46,288 nucleotides of DNA from an uncultured Campylobacter sp. (GCA_900539505.1 UQCL01000012.1:1-46288); one strand, 5' to 3'. Numbered from the stretch's first letter, positions 15,343 to 24,888 are shown. The notes: generated by a model from the sequence alone, not told the origin. Numbers and translations are program-made.

Positions 15343-16575
15343 TTAAAATTCCGAGTATTTCTGATAGTCGATCTGCGCGGAGTTTTTGTTAATCGTATCG
15401 ACCGTAGCTTCAGCGATCGCAAGTTCCTCGTTGGTGGGGATTACGAGCGTTTTGATTTTGCTATCCGCCGCGCTTAAATTTCTAATTGAGCCGGTATTTT
15501 TGGCGTTTTTTGTCGCATCGATTTCGATGCCGATATGAGCGAGCTTCTCGCAGACATTTTGTCTAAAATGCGGCGCATTCTCGCCAATACCTCCGGTAAA
15601 GATCAAAGCGTCCACGCGCCCGAGCACGGCGTAATACGCTCCGATCATCTTAACAACGCTGTAAACGAGCATCTCAAACGCTAGTTTCGCGCGTGGCTCG
15701 CCGCCTTCCATCTTTTCATATACTTTTCGCAGATCGCTTGCGCCGCAGATGCCCAAAAGTCCGCTTTTTTTGTTCATTATGACGTCCATATCCTGCGCGT
15801 TGTAGCCCGCGACGCGCTCGATGTATGGGATGATCGCAGGATCGATCGAGCCGCATCTGGTGCCCATGATGATCCCCTCAAGCGGCGTTAGCCCCATTGA
15901 GGTGTCGATGCATTTGCCGTTTTCTATGGCGCTCACGCTAGAGCCGTTGCCAAGATGTAGCGTAATGGCGTTGAAGTTTTCGTATTTTTTACGCAAAAAT
16001 TTCGCTCCCATCGTCGAGACGAACCAATGCGATGTGCCGTGCGCGCCGTAGCGACGAACCTTATATTTTTCGTAGAATTCATACGGCAGCGCGTACATAT
16101 ACGCATACGGCGGAATGCTTTGATGAAATATCGTATCAAAAACCGCGACGTTTGGAATTTTAGGAGCGATCTTTAGGCAGGATTTGATGCCTGCTAAATT
16201 TGCGGGATTGTGTAGCGGCGCAAGCGGCGCAAGCTCGGCGATTTTAGCCATTACATACTCATCTATGAGTGCAGGAGCGTCGAAATAATCCGCACCTTGG
16301 ACTATTCTATGCCCGATACCGCCTACTTGAGTTAGATCTTTGATTACTCCGCTTTGTTTTAAAAGATCGATCGCGATTGCGATCGCGGTTTCGTGATTTG
16401 AAATTTGCTCGTTTTCAACTTTTATGCTTCGTCCGTTGGCGCAATTGATGCTTCCGCTTGCGTGCGTCGAGCCGATCTCCTCGATGAGCCCGCTCGCGAT
16501 GCAGGCGTGATTTAGCATATCGTGGAATTTAAATTTAACCGAGCTCGAGCCGGAATTTATGACCAGGATATCCAT
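15343..16575 (-). CDS. ackA: Acetate kinase
   Basis: Makes ATP and acetate from acetyl phosphate. ASKHA-fold motifs: MDILVINSGSSSVKFKFHD at the N-terminus, FDTIFHQSIPPYAYMYALP near residue 145, GTSHWFV and the signature HLGNGSSVSAIENGKCIDTSMG near 207, GGIGENAPHFRQ near 328. Length 410 is normal (about 400). The ATG abuts the pta stop with no gap and uses a GGGAGA site inside the pta end, so the pair is one operon (pta-ackA). Confidence 0.96.
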   Translation of the reverse strand: MDILVINSGSSSVKFKFHDMLNHACIASGLIEEIGSTHASGSINCANGRSIKVENEQISNHETAIAIAIDLLKQSGVIKDLTQVGGIGHRIVQGADYFDAPALIDEYVMAKIAELAPLAPLHNPANLAGIKSCLKIAPKIPNVAVFDTIFHQSIPPYAYMYALPYEFYEKYKVRRYGAHGTSHWFVSTMGAKFLRKKYENFNAITLHLGNGSSVSAIENGKCIDTSMGLTPLEGIIMGTRCGSIDPAIIPYIERVAGYNAQDMDVIMNKKSGLLGICGASDLRKVYEKMEGGEPRAKLAFEMLVYSVVKMIGAYYAVLGRVDALIFTGGIGENAPHFRQNVCEKLAHIGIEIDATKNAKNTGSIRNLSAADSKIKTLVIPTNEELAIAEATVDTINKNSAQIDYQKYSEF

Positions 16576-18174
16576 TTAATTATCTCCCGCTTGAATTGCG
16601 CTTATTAGGATGGTGTTTACGACGTCTGCAACCTTGCAGCCGCGGCTTAGATCGTTTATCGGCTTTTTTAAGCCCTGCAAAATCGGTCCGATCGCCACGG
16701 CGCCTGCGGTGCGCTGAACGGCCTTGTAACAGATATTTCCGCAGTTAAGATCAGGGAAGATAAATACGTTCGCACGCCCTGCGACCGCGGAGCCGGGCAT
16801 TTTTTTCTTAGCAACCGCCGCATCAACCGCTGCGTCGAATTGCAGCGGTCCGTCGATTAAAAGCTCCGGCGCCTTTTCGCGCGCTTTTTGCGTTGCGGTT
16901 TTTATGAATTCCACGCTTTCACCGCTGCCGCTATCGCCGCTGGAGTAGCTTAGCATCGCCACGCGCGGCTCAAACCCGAACGCCTTTGCGGTCGCGGCGC
17001 TTGAAATCGCGATACCTGCCAGATACTCCGCGCTCGGGCTCGGCGCTACGGCGCAGTCGGCAAAAAGCAGAGCCTGCGTATCCAAGCACATTATAAACGC
17101 GCCGCTAACGCTCGCGATACCGGGCTTTGTCTTGATGATCTGAAGCGCGGGGCGGATCGTCTCCGCAGTAGTAGTGCTAGCGCCGCTTACCATCGCGTCT
17201 GCCAGCCCCTCATACACGAGCATCGTGCCGAAGTAGGTGCGATCGCGAACGAGATCGCGCGCCTGAGCCTCGCTCATGCCCTTTGCCTTGCGAAGCTCAT
17301 ATAGATCGCGCGCAAATTTTTCTAAGCTCGCATCCGTCTGCGGATCTAAAATTTTAACGCCGCTTAGATCGAGACCTAGCTTGTTTGCGCTTTTTTGCAC
17401 TTCGTCTTGCCGCCCTAAAAGGATCAAATTTGCAGCTCCGCTTTGCTTAATGATCGCAGCCGCGCGCAGAATTCTCTCGTCGTCGCTTTCGGGCAATACG
17501 ACGGTTTTAACGTTCGCGCGAGCCTTGGCGTAGAGCTTGCTTTCAAATTTCAATGGGGTTAGAATTTCACAGCGCGTGGAGTTTGCGGCGTCCGTGAAGT
17601 AGCTTTTGTCGGCAATGACTTTATCAAGCTCTATCGCGCCGCTTTGGCAAGCGGAATTTTCGTCGTGAAATTTTGCACCCTTTTCGCAGGCGGAATTTTT
17701 GTCGTAAAGCTCCGATTTTTTAGAATTTGCACTCTCTTGCGCAGGCCTTAGCGCGGAAAATGAAATTTTATCCTCATATATGCTGGCAAAGCTTACCGCT
17801 TTTGCTACGGTGATCAAGCGCGTGCCGATGCGCGCGGTAATTTCGTTAGGATAAAATCCGCAAACTGGGATATTTAGATCCTTTGCGATTTGTAAATTTA
17901 GCTCGCGCAGATCGGCTCCCGCTACGCCGCGAACCAGCACAAAATTACACTGCTTTAAAATCTGTGCAAAGCGCTCTATCGCCGCCTTTCGCACGCGCTC
18001 ATCCTGCCCGTTTGCGAGCGCTTTTTCAAGCTCACTCCTGCTAAAAAGGGCATTGTCGCCAGCGATGCAAAGTTGCAAAACGTTGTGAAAGCTCATGGAT
18101 AAAATTTTATCTAGTTTTTTTAGTTCGGATTGGTAGGCGACAGGCTCGTCGCATAGGAGCAAAATTCCGTTCAT
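16576..18174 (-). CDS. pta: Phosphate acetyltransferase with low-complexity linker
   Basis: Converts acetyl-CoA to acetyl phosphate. Start chosen at 18174 (MNGILLLCDEPV) because AAGGAT lies seven bases upstream. Residues 1-140 resemble the P-loop/DRTGG-like N-terminal half of long Pta proteins; the catalytic PTA domain runs from about 215 (KTVVLPESDDERIL) to the end (AIGPILQGLKKPINDLSRGC). Between them, about residues 142-201, is a Ser/Asn/Lys/Cys-rich insert including two 13-residue tandem repeats (DKNSACEKGAKFH, DENSACQSGAIEL). That linker looks recently expanded. At 532 residues it is shorter than the roughly 700-residue enzymes because the middle DRTGG domain appears to be absent. Confidence 0.93.
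   Translation of the reverse strand: MNGILLLCDEPVAYQSELKKLDKILSMSFHNVLQLCIAGDNALFSRSELEKALANGQDERVRKAAIERFAQILKQCNFVLVRGVAGADLRELNLQIAKDLNIPVCGFYPNEITARIGTRLITVAKAVSFASIYEDKISFSALRPAQESANSKKSELYDKNSACEKGAKFHDENSACQSGAIELDKVIADKSYFTDAANSTRCEILTPLKFESKLYAKARANVKTVVLPESDDERILRAAAIIKQSGAANLILLGRQDEVQKSANKLGLDLSGVKILDPQTDASLEKFARDLYELRKAKGMSEAQARDLVRDRTYFGTMLVYEGLADAMVSGASTTTAETIRPALQIIKTKPGIASVSGAFIMCLDTQALLFADCAVAPSPSAEYLAGIAISSAATAKAFGFEPRVAMLSYSSGDSGSGESVEFIKTATQKAREKAPELLIDGPLQFDAAVDAAVAKKKMPGSAVAGRANVFIFPDLNCGNICYKAVQRTAGAVAIGPILQGLKKPINDLSRGCKVADVVNTILISAIQAGDN
17626..17703 (-). repeat. 39-bp tandem repeat inside pta
   Basis: Two 39-base units code the 13-residue repeats. Each carries AAATTCCGC (GCGGAATTT at 17651 and 17690 on the plus strand). 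The wider insert (about 17572-17751) has four RAATTY sites. A similar DNA string (GATAAAAATTCC..GCCTGCG) recurs in the hemA insert. Confidence 0.75.
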
Positions 18175-18203
18175 CGGTTGATCCTTTTGAAATAAGATAG
18201 GCA

Positions 18204-18209
18204 ATTGTA
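18204..18209 (-). promoter_or_regulatory. -10 box of pta-ackA
   Basis: TACAAT on the minus strand, 30 bases before the pta ATG at 18174. No clear -35. Confidence 0.4.
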
Positions 18210-18287
18210 GCAAAATTTTGCTTGCGTGTTAATCAAAGATTTATCGTGAGGGTTTAGAATTTGGTAACTTTCAACAAAGGAGCGCAC

Positions 18288-18998
18288 ATGAAAAATTTAG
18301 TGATTTTGGCTCTTTTAGTGAGCCTCGCCGCGGCTAAAATCAATATAAACGAAGCTAGTCGCTACGAGCTGATGACGATCGGCGGACTTGATGCGGGTAG
18401 GGCGGATATGCTTATGCAATACCGCCAAAAGCGCGAAATTTCAAGTGCAGATGAGCTAAAGGGCATCAACGGCTTTGCAAGTTACGATACTGCTAAACTG
18501 CAGAAGAGCTTTGAAATATCGCCTAGAGCTAACGTGCAGCAGCCGGTGCAGCCTGAGCGCGACATAGTCGTGGTAGAAAAGACCCGCACCCGCACGGTTT
18601 ACGGAGGCTCTACTTACAAACGCGTTGAAAATTACGGCAATGGCATCACGATCACAGAGACCGGCACTTTACCGCCACCTCCTCCGCGAGGATATGGTAG
18701 GCACGGCGGCATGATGCCGCCGCCTCCCCCACCTCCTGGCGGTATGCCACCACCTCCGGGAGGTATAAAACCGCCTCCTCCACTGCCTCCATCAAGTGAC
18801 TATCACCACAGAAGTTCTAATAGTATGAGCGATAGCGAGATTGGCGGAAGTTCGCGCCGTAACATGCCGGTGCCTATGCATATGGGAACAATCCGCTCAA
18901 AAAGATCCAGTAGCGTCACAAGCTTCGGCGACTGCGATCCGCAAAGCGGCAACTGCGCTAGCGTGGGCGTAGGCGTGCAGGTAGATAGAGGGTTTTAA
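18288..18998 (+). CDS. Secreted ComEA-like helix-hairpin-helix protein with polyproline tail
   Basis: Signal peptide MKNLVILALLVSLAAA, then a ComEA-type HhH region (ININEASRYELMTIGGLDAG, YRQKREISSADELKGINGF) to about residue 75. Both hairpin GxG turns are degenerate compared with DNA-binding ComEA. A long tail follows: a region with KTRTRTVYGGSTYKRVENYG, a Pro/Gly block (PPPPPPRGYGRHGGMMPPPP and similar to about residue 172), a Ser/Arg-rich part, and the end CDPQSGNCASVGVGVQVDRGF with two cysteines. Start at 18288 is set by AAAGGAG seven bases upstream. ComEA binds incoming DNA in the periplasm during transformation; whether this fusion still does so is unknown. Confidence 0.7.
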   Translation: MKNLVILALLVSLAAAKININEASRYELMTIGGLDAGRADMLMQYRQKREISSADELKGINGFASYDTAKLQKSFEISPRANVQQPVQPERDIVVVEKTRTRTVYGGSTYKRVENYGNGITITETGTLPPPPPRGYGRHGGMMPPPPPPPGGMPPPPGGIKPPPPLPPSSDYHHRSSNSMSDSEIGGSSRRNMPVPMHMGTIRSKRSSSVTSFGDCDPQSGNCASVGVGVQVDRGF

Positions 18999-19413
18999 AA
19001 TTTAATTTTACGCAGGCGGGATTTTATAATTTTATAATCGAGATTCCGCCCGCCCTAAATTTACGGCTAAATTTTAAAATTTCGTAACGTAGAATTTAAA
19101 ATTTACGCTGGCGTCTCTCCACGCTACGATAAAATTCCAAAAAATTTTATAAATTTAATCAGCAGCTTACGTGGTAAAATTTCAAGCTAAAATTTTACGT
19201 TAAAAATTCCGTGCCGCGTTTGGTCGAAACAAATCTGCACTTTAAAATTTTAAATCCGAACATCCCGTCCGTTTTAAATTTATGGCTAAATTTTAAATTT
19301 GCCTTTTCTACTCTCGCTAAATTCCGAAATTTTGCCCCGTCCGCGCCGCTATTAAATTTGAAATTCTACCCGATTTAGCGCCTAAAATTCGTGAAATTTA
19401 ATTTACAAAATAA
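18999..19413. other. AT-rich intergenic region between the ComEA-like gene and ilvB
   Basis: No gene seen. A hairpin after the preceding stop pairs GGCGGGAT (19015-19022) with ATTCCGCC (19043-19050), one G-U pair, a weak terminator. Many RAATTY words follow, with the AAATTTTAAAATTT palindrome at 19069 and GGCTAAATTTTA twice. Confidence 0.5.
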
Positions 19414-19419
19414 TATAAT
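19414..19419 (+). promoter_or_regulatory. -10 box of ilvB operon
   Basis: Perfect TATAAT 33 bases before the ilvB ATG. No leader-peptide attenuator is visible between it and the start. Confidence 0.55.
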
Positions 19420-19452
19420 CATAAAATTATTCCAACGAAACAGGATGGGCGT

Positions 19453-21147
19453 ATGAAAGAAATTAGCGGATCGCAGATGATCGTGGAGGCGTTGCGGCAG
19501 GAGGGGGTCGAGGTTGTTTTCGGCTACCCTGGCGGCGCGGCGCTGAACATTTATGATGAAATTTACAAACAAAAATACTTCAGACACATTTTGGTGCGCC
19601 ACGAGCAGGCCGCGGCGATGGCTGCGGACGGATACGCGCGCGCTAGCGGCAAGGTGGGCGTGGCCGTCGTCACAAGCGGTCCTGGATTTACGAACGCCCT
19701 TACGGGGCTTGCTACGGCGTATAGCGATAGCATCCCGATCGTGCTTATTAGCGGGCAGGTGGCGACCTCGCTCATCGGCACCGACGCCTTTCAAGAGATC
19801 GATGCGATCGGAATTTCGCGCCCCTGCGTCAAGCACAACTATCTAGTTAAAACGATCGAAGAGCTGCCTAGAATTTTAAAAGAGGCCTTTTACATCGCTC
19901 GCAGCGGCAGACCGGGGCCCGTGCATGTCGATGTGCCGAAGGACGTAACGGCGAAGCTGGGCATTTTTGAATATCCTAGCGAAATCAAGATGCAGACTTA
20001 CAAGCCGAATTATAAAGGCAACGCTAAACAGATCAAAAAAGCCGTCGAGTTAATCGCAAGCTGCAAAAAGCCTATCCTCTACATCGGAGGCGGCGTCATC
20101 AGCGCGGGCGCAAGCGAGCTGGTGCGCGAGCTTAGCGAGTTTGCGCAGATCCCTGTCGTTGAAACCCTTATGGCGCTGGGGGCTATGCGAAGCGATGATA
20201 AAAACCGCCTCGGTATGGTCGGTATGCACGGTAGCTACGCCGCAAATATGGCGCTTAGCGAGTCGGATCTGATAATCTGCTTGGGCGCGAGATTTGACGA
20301 TCGCGTCACCGGCAAGCTTAGCGAATTCGGCAAAAACGCAAAGATCATCCACGTAGATATCGATCCTAGCTCGATCTCAAAGATTATAAACGCGGATTAT
20401 CCGATCGTGGGCGATGTGAAATCGGTGCTAGAGGAGATGCTGCCGCGCATTAAAAGCGAGGTCAGCCCTCAAAATTTCGAGCAGTGGCGCGAGCTCATCC
20501 GCAAATACGATGAAATTCACCCGCTTAAATTTAACGACAGCGATGAAATTTTAAAGCCGCAGTGGGTTATCCAAAGTACCGCAAAAATCGCTGGCGAGGA
20601 TGCTATCATCGCTACGGATGTGGGGCAGCATCAGATGTGGGTCGCACAGTTTTATCCGTTTTGCAAGCCGCGCACTCTGCTAAGTAGCGGCGGGCAGGGC
20701 ACGATGGGATACGGCCTGCCCGCGGCATTGGGCGCGAAGGCTTATGCGGGAGATAGGCCGGTTATAAATTTTAGCGGCGACGGCTCGATTTTGATGAATA
20801 TCCAAGAGCTGATGACGGCGAGCGCGAGCGGCCTAAATGTCGTAAATATCGTATTAAATAACAATTTCTTAGGCATGGTGCGGCAGTGGCAGAGCCTATT
20901 TTACGGGCAGCGTTTCTCATCGACTGATCTTAGCTCGCAGCCTGATTTCGTAAAAATTGCGGGGGGCTTCGGCGGCGTGGGCTTTAGCGTTAGCACCAAA
21001 GCGGAATTTGAAGACGCGCTGATGCAGGCTCTTGCGAGCAAAAAGGTAAGCGTCATTGAGGCTAAGATCGATCGCTTCGAAAACGTCTGGCCGATGGTAC
21101 CCGCAGGCGGCGCGCTTTATAATATGATTTTTGAGCAGGAGTCGTAA
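19453..21147 (+). CDS. ilvB: Acetolactate synthase large subunit
   Basis: Thiamine-diphosphate enzyme at the first common step of valine, leucine and isoleucine synthesis. N-terminal pyrimidine-binding domain with catalytic Glu region RHEQAAAMAADGYARASGKVG and TSGPGFTNALTGLATA. Cofactor motif GDGSILMNIQELMTASASG ending in NN near residue 440. FAD/herbicide-site region LIGTDAFQEIDAIGISRPC. 564 residues is typical. The small subunit gene starts two bases after its stop. Confidence 0.96.
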   Translation: MKEISGSQMIVEALRQEGVEVVFGYPGGAALNIYDEIYKQKYFRHILVRHEQAAAMAADGYARASGKVGVAVVTSGPGFTNALTGLATAYSDSIPIVLISGQVATSLIGTDAFQEIDAIGISRPCVKHNYLVKTIEELPRILKEAFYIARSGRPGPVHVDVPKDVTAKLGIFEYPSEIKMQTYKPNYKGNAKQIKKAVELIASCKKPILYIGGGVISAGASELVRELSEFAQIPVVETLMALGAMRSDDKNRLGMVGMHGSYAANMALSESDLIICLGARFDDRVTGKLSEFGKNAKIIHVDIDPSSISKIINADYPIVGDVKSVLEEMLPRIKSEVSPQNFEQWRELIRKYDEIHPLKFNDSDEILKPQWVIQSTAKIAGEDAIIATDVGQHQMWVAQFYPFCKPRTLLSSGGQGTMGYGLPAALGAKAYAGDRPVINFSGDGSILMNIQELMTASASGLNVVNIVLNNNFLGMVRQWQSLFYGQRFSSTDLSSQPDFVKIAGGFGGVGFSVSTKAEFEDALMQALASKKVSVIEAKIDRFENVWPMVPAGGALYNMIFEQES

Positions 21148-21149
21148 AG

Positions 21150-21620
21150 ATGAATAGCATAAGAAGAGTAATATCGGTCGTCGTTACCGATGAGCACGGC
21201 GTTTTGTCGCGGATCTCGGGGCTTTTTGCGGGGCGCGGCTATAATATCGACACCCTCACCGTTGCGCCGATTCCAAATACCGGTCTATCGCGCCTTAGCA
21301 TCGTCACTTCGGGCGACGAGCGCGTCATAGAGCAGATCACTAAGCAGCTTCATAAGCTGATTCCCGTCTACAAGGTCATCGATGATGCAAAATTCGTCGA
21401 AAAGGAGATGGTTTTGGTAAAGATCGCGCTGGGCGAAAACTTAGCGGGGCTTGACGCCGTTTTAAAAGCCTACAACGGCAGCATCGCAAACAGCGACGAC
21501 AGCAAGATCGTCATCATGGCGTGCGACGACGCAGACCGCATCGACGGATTTTTAAAGACGATAAAAAAATACAATCCGATCGACGTCGTCCGCGGCGGCA
21601 GCGTCGCGCTGGATATGTAA
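21150..21620 (+). CDS. ilvH: Acetolactate synthase regulatory subunit
   Basis: Regulatory partner of IlvB giving valine feedback control. An N-terminal ACT domain (VISVVVTDEHGVLSRISGLF, RGYNIDTLTVAPIPNTGLSR) is followed by the C-terminal ACT-like domain from about residue 80. Length 156 matches IlvH/IlvN. Translationally linked to ilvB by a two-base gap. Confidence 0.96.
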   Translation: MNSIRRVISVVVTDEHGVLSRISGLFAGRGYNIDTLTVAPIPNTGLSRLSIVTSGDERVIEQITKQLHKLIPVYKVIDDAKFVEKEMVLVKIALGENLAGLDAVLKAYNGSIANSDDSKIVIMACDDADRIDGFLKTIKKYNPIDVVRGGSVALDM

Positions 21621-21651
21621 GCGGCGATAAAATTTAATCAAAGGAGCGCAA

Positions 21652-22602
21652 ATGAAGTTATCAAAAATTGCCGAAATTTTAAATATAGAGCTTGGCGGAG
21701 CGGATGCGGAGATTACCGCGATAAATTCGCTTCAAAACGCAAGGCAAAGCGAGCTGAGCTACTGTGACAGCGACAAAAACGAGAAATTTTTATCCGCCAC
21801 CAAAGCAGCCGCCGTGCTGGTAAAGTGCGGCACTGCGGTTCCAAACGGCGTGCGAGCGCTGGAGTGCGAAAACCCGCATCTAGCCTTTGCGATCTTAAGC
21901 GCGCATTTTGCCAAGCCCCTCATTCGCAGCGGCGCGCCCGCAAAGATCGCCGCTAGCGCGCAGATCGGGCAGAACGTGCATATCGGCGTAAACTCCATGA
22001 TCGGCGAGGATTGCGTCATCTTAAGCGGCGCGTATATCGGCGATGACGTGCATATCGGAAGCGGCTGCGTGATCCACGCAAACGCCGTCATCTACAACGA
22101 CGCGATCATCGGCGAGCGCTGCATAATCCACGCAAACGCCGTCATCGGAAGCGACGGCTTCGGCTACGCACATACCAAAACGGGCGAGCACGTTAAAATT
22201 TATCACAACGGCAACGTCGTGCTACAAGACGAGGTCGAGATCGGCGCGTGTACGACGATCGATCGCGCAGTATTCGGCTCTACGATCGTTAAGCGCGGCA
22301 GCAAGATCGACAATCTCGTTCAGATCGGGCACAACTGCGAGCTTGGGCAAAACTGCCTCATCGTCTCTCAGGTGGGACTTGCGGGCTCGACGACGCTTGG
22401 GCGTAACGTCGTGATGGGCGGACAGAGCGGCAGCGGCGGGCACGTAAGCGTGGGCGATTTCGCTCAGATCGCGGCGCGCGGCGGCATAAGCAAGGACTTA
22501 GCGGGCGGTAAAAACTACGCCGGGCAGCCTATAATGGAGCTTAGCGAGTGGTTCAAGCTGCAGGCTAAGATCGTTAGATTTTTTAAAGATAAAAAGCGCT
22601 AG
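21652..22602 (+). CDS. lpxD: UDP-3-O-acylglucosamine N-acyltransferase
   Basis: Third step of lipid A synthesis, adding the N-linked acyl chain. N-terminal uridine-binding domain (residues 1-95), then a left-handed beta-helix of hexapeptide repeats (IGQNVHIGVNSMIGEDCVIL, IGERCIIHANAVIGSDGFGY with catalytic His region) and a C-terminal helix (WFKLQAKIVRFFKDKKR). 316 residues is normal. Good AAAGGAG site. It follows ilvBH by 31 bases and is probably in the same transcript, although the pathways are unrelated. Confidence 0.95.
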   Translation: MKLSKIAEILNIELGGADAEITAINSLQNARQSELSYCDSDKNEKFLSATKAAAVLVKCGTAVPNGVRALECENPHLAFAILSAHFAKPLIRSGAPAKIAASAQIGQNVHIGVNSMIGEDCVILSGAYIGDDVHIGSGCVIHANAVIYNDAIIGERCIIHANAVIGSDGFGYAHTKTGEHVKIYHNGNVVLQDEVEIGACTTIDRAVFGSTIVKRGSKIDNLVQIGHNCELGQNCLIVSQVGLAGSTTLGRNVVMGGQSGSGGHVSVGDFAQIAARGGISKDLAGGKNYAGQPIMELSEWFKLQAKIVRFFKDKKR

Positions 22603-22979
22603 CCGTTTTGCCTTGGTTGATTAGATCGATTGGCTTGTTTTGATCGTTTTGATCGTTCGCTCTGATCGACTCCTCTAGCTAGCTTAATCTAGCAGGCTCG
22701 CGTCGTTTCAGTGAAGTTTGAAATCGCCAGGCAGTTGGCGATTGTGGAGTGATTTGCGCTGCCATCTAGCCTAGGCTTCAGCGTAGCTTGCGACCGCCGC
22801 GGCGGTAAATTTTGTTAATTATCGACAGAATTCCGTTCACGCCATTTTTTGTCTTCCGCTTGCTTTGTGGGCGCGGTAGAATTTGATCTACTCGTTTTGA
22901 AATACGTTTGCTCGCAGTCATTGCGGCCAAGCTTTACGAGCGCTTTTAAATCAGTGAAAATTTAATTAAAGGAAAAACC
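22603..22979. other. Intergenic region after lpxD
   Basis: 377 bp with no gene. The first 70 bases repeat GATCG several times (TTTTGATCG twice in tandem). AATCGCCA/TGGCGATT (22722-22743) forms an 8-bp stem with a 6-nt loop but has no U-tract. Confidence 0.45.
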
Positions 22980-23600
22980 ATGATAGAGATGTTTTTATGC
23001 TCCTATTTTGCGGGCGCGGCGACGCTTTTTGAGGACTATGCGAGGCAAAATATCCGCACTAAAGAGATGCTTTTTATCCCGACCGCCGCAAACGTCGAGG
23101 AGTACCGAGACTACGTGGACGAGGCGAAAGAGGCGTTTGCCAAAATGGGTTTTGAGGTTCAAATTTTAGACGTTTCAAAAGCGAGCGAGGCCGAAGCGAA
23201 GGCAAAAATCGGCGCGGCACGGGTGCTTTACGTAAGCGGCGGCAACACCTTTTATCTTTTGCGCGAACTTAAAAAGAAAGATCTGGTAGCCCTCATCGCA
23301 GATCGCGTCCGAAGCGGCGAGCTCGTGTACGTGGGCGAGTCGGCTGGCGCGATGATCGCTGCACCCAGCGTGGAGTACGCGAGCGCGATGGACAATGCGA
23401 GTGGTAGTGAATCAGTAGCAACGCAAACTGGGCTAGATCTTGTTAAATTCTATCCAGTAGTACACTACGGCGAGGAGCCCTTCGTGCAAAGCACGGCTAA
23501 AATTTTAAAAGCTTACGGCGGCAAGCTAAATTTGACGCCGATAAATAACGCCGAAGCGATCGCGGTGCACGGCGATAAATTTGAAATTTTGGGGCGGTAA
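22980..23600 (+). CDS. Peptidase E-like (S51 family) serine peptidase
   Basis: Related to alpha-aspartyl dipeptidase PepE, which cleaves N-terminal Asp from dipeptides. Class-I glutamine-amidotransferase-like fold with nucleophile Ser121 in YVGESAGAMIAAPSVEY, His162 in VVHYGE and Glu192 in NNAEAIAV, and the oxyanion motif YVSGGNTFYLL near 84. Length 206 is close to PepE (about 229). Substrate preference is not certain. A link to aspartate use with AspA is possible but speculative. AAAGGAAA precedes the ATG. Confidence 0.85.
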   Translation: MIEMFLCSYFAGAATLFEDYARQNIRTKEMLFIPTAANVEEYRDYVDEAKEAFAKMGFEVQILDVSKASEAEAKAKIGAARVLYVSGGNTFYLLRELKKKDLVALIADRVRSGELVYVGESAGAMIAAPSVEYASAMDNASGSESVATQTGLDLVKFYPVVHYGEEPFVQSTAKILKAYGGKLNLTPINNAEAIAVHGDKFEILGR

Positions 23601-23739
23601 ACTGCGGCGTGAAAGTAAAATTTAGTAATTAAACGCTTCATAAAATTTACGCTTACATTTTCGCATAGGGCTGTGAGGTGAAATTTTAACTTAGGTGTGC
23701 AAGTGTCGCTAACGAATAAATTTAATCAAAAGGGCCAAA

Positions 23740-24318
23740 ATGAAAATATTACTGATTAACGGCGGAGCGCCGTTTAACGGCAATGGCGGCAAGCTAAGCA
23801 AAACCTTGCACGAGCTAGCCAAAAAGACGCTGCAAGCCATAGGACACGAAACGCGTGAAACTACGATACATGAGGGCTACGACTTAGAGGGCGAGGTGGA
23901 GAAATTTCTATGGATGGATGCCGTGATCTGGCAGATGCCCGCGTGGTGGATGGGCGAGCCTTGGGTTGTTAAAAAATATATCGACGAGGTGTTTATGAGC
24001 GGTATGGGCAAGATAGTGGCAAACGACGGTCGCCATAGAACAAATCCAAACGACGGATACGGCACCGGCGGGCTGATAAAGGGCAAATCGCACATGCTAA
24101 GCGTCACTTGGAATGCGCCGCTTCAGGCGTTTGACAAGCCCGGAGATTTTTTCGAGGGCGTGGGCGTGGACGGCGCTTATTTACATTTCCATAAAGCCAA
24201 CGAGTTTTTAGGCACGAAAAGGCTGCCTACATTTATGTGCAACGACGTCATTAAAAATCCCGACGTAGAGCGTTTTACGAGAGATTACGAAGCGCATCTA
24301 AAAAGGGTTTTCGGCTAG
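23740..24318 (+). CDS. mdaB: NAD(P)H quinone reductase, MdaB family
   Basis: Flavodoxin-fold oxidoreductase that reduces quinones by two electrons and protects against oxidative stress. N-terminus MKILLINGGAPFNGNGGKLS is the FMN/FAD-phosphate loop; WMDAVIWQMPAWWMGEPWVVKKYIDEVF is characteristic of MdaB; YGTGGLIKGKSHMLSVTWNAP follows. 192 residues, as expected. It stands alone after 139 bases without a clear promoter. Confidence 0.88.
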   Translation: MKILLINGGAPFNGNGGKLSKTLHELAKKTLQAIGHETRETTIHEGYDLEGEVEKFLWMDAVIWQMPAWWMGEPWVVKKYIDEVFMSGMGKIVANDGRHRTNPNDGYGTGGLIKGKSHMLSVTWNAPLQAFDKPGDFFEGVGVDGAYLHFHKANEFLGTKRLPTFMCNDVIKNPDVERFTRDYEAHLKRVFG

Positions 24319-24888
24319 CCTTAACGGACTCAAAAGAGCCTATCTGTTCGTAGTACAGTGCCAGATGAGCTAAAGCGGATTATAAAATCGCTTCTTAAAC
24401 TCGGATATTATATCGTTTGTGAAATTTTAAAATAATGCCAAGCAGTACTTGTTCGAGTGTGGCTTGCGATGCGCGAGGTTTTCGTAAATCGCGAGATTCG
24501 AGCTTTGCTCGGCTGATTGACGCTGCGTGATGTGCGGGAGGTGTGAAATTTGTAGTCTTGCGGCGCGCAATTTATGCAGTCACTATATAAAATTTCATAC
24601 GGCTGTCGCAGCTTTTAAGTCTGTGCGAAATAAAACTTGCGAAACGACGTGGCATTTTGCGATCGTTTTAAATTTTGCAAATGCGCTGTATTTTGGCTCG
24701 GTGCGAGATAAAATTTTACGCGGCGCACTTTTATGCGATGTACGCGTCTGGCTTGCCGTTGCTCGTTAGTGCCATGTCAGCGAGTGCCTAAGCATGGATG
24801 AGCGCGATGGCTGGCTCGTGTAACTATTAGCGTGCCGTTGTGCTGCTAGTGGCTTTAAGAGGCGCGATGTGTATTTACAGGGGAAGAG
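24319..24888. other. Long intergenic region after mdaB
   Basis: 570 bp without a supported gene. A short frame at 24358-24435 reads VPDELKRIIKSLLKLGYYIV and ends CEILK, which looks protein-like, but it has no ribosome-binding site and could be a remnant. An 80-codon frame at 24527 has odd composition and no start signal. Confidence 0.4.

Noticed and set aside
19375..19836. 153-codon frame antisense to ilvB
   Set aside because: It is a shadow of the GC-rich ilvB coding frame, which has strong family motifs.
24358..24435. Protein-like fragment VPDELKRIIKSLLKLGYYIV
   Set aside because: No ribosome-binding site and no family recognised; kept only as a note in the intergenic entry.
24527..24769. 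80-codon plus-strand frame with several cysteines
   Set aside because: No ribosome-binding site, no recognisable pattern, and low-quality composition; probably chance.
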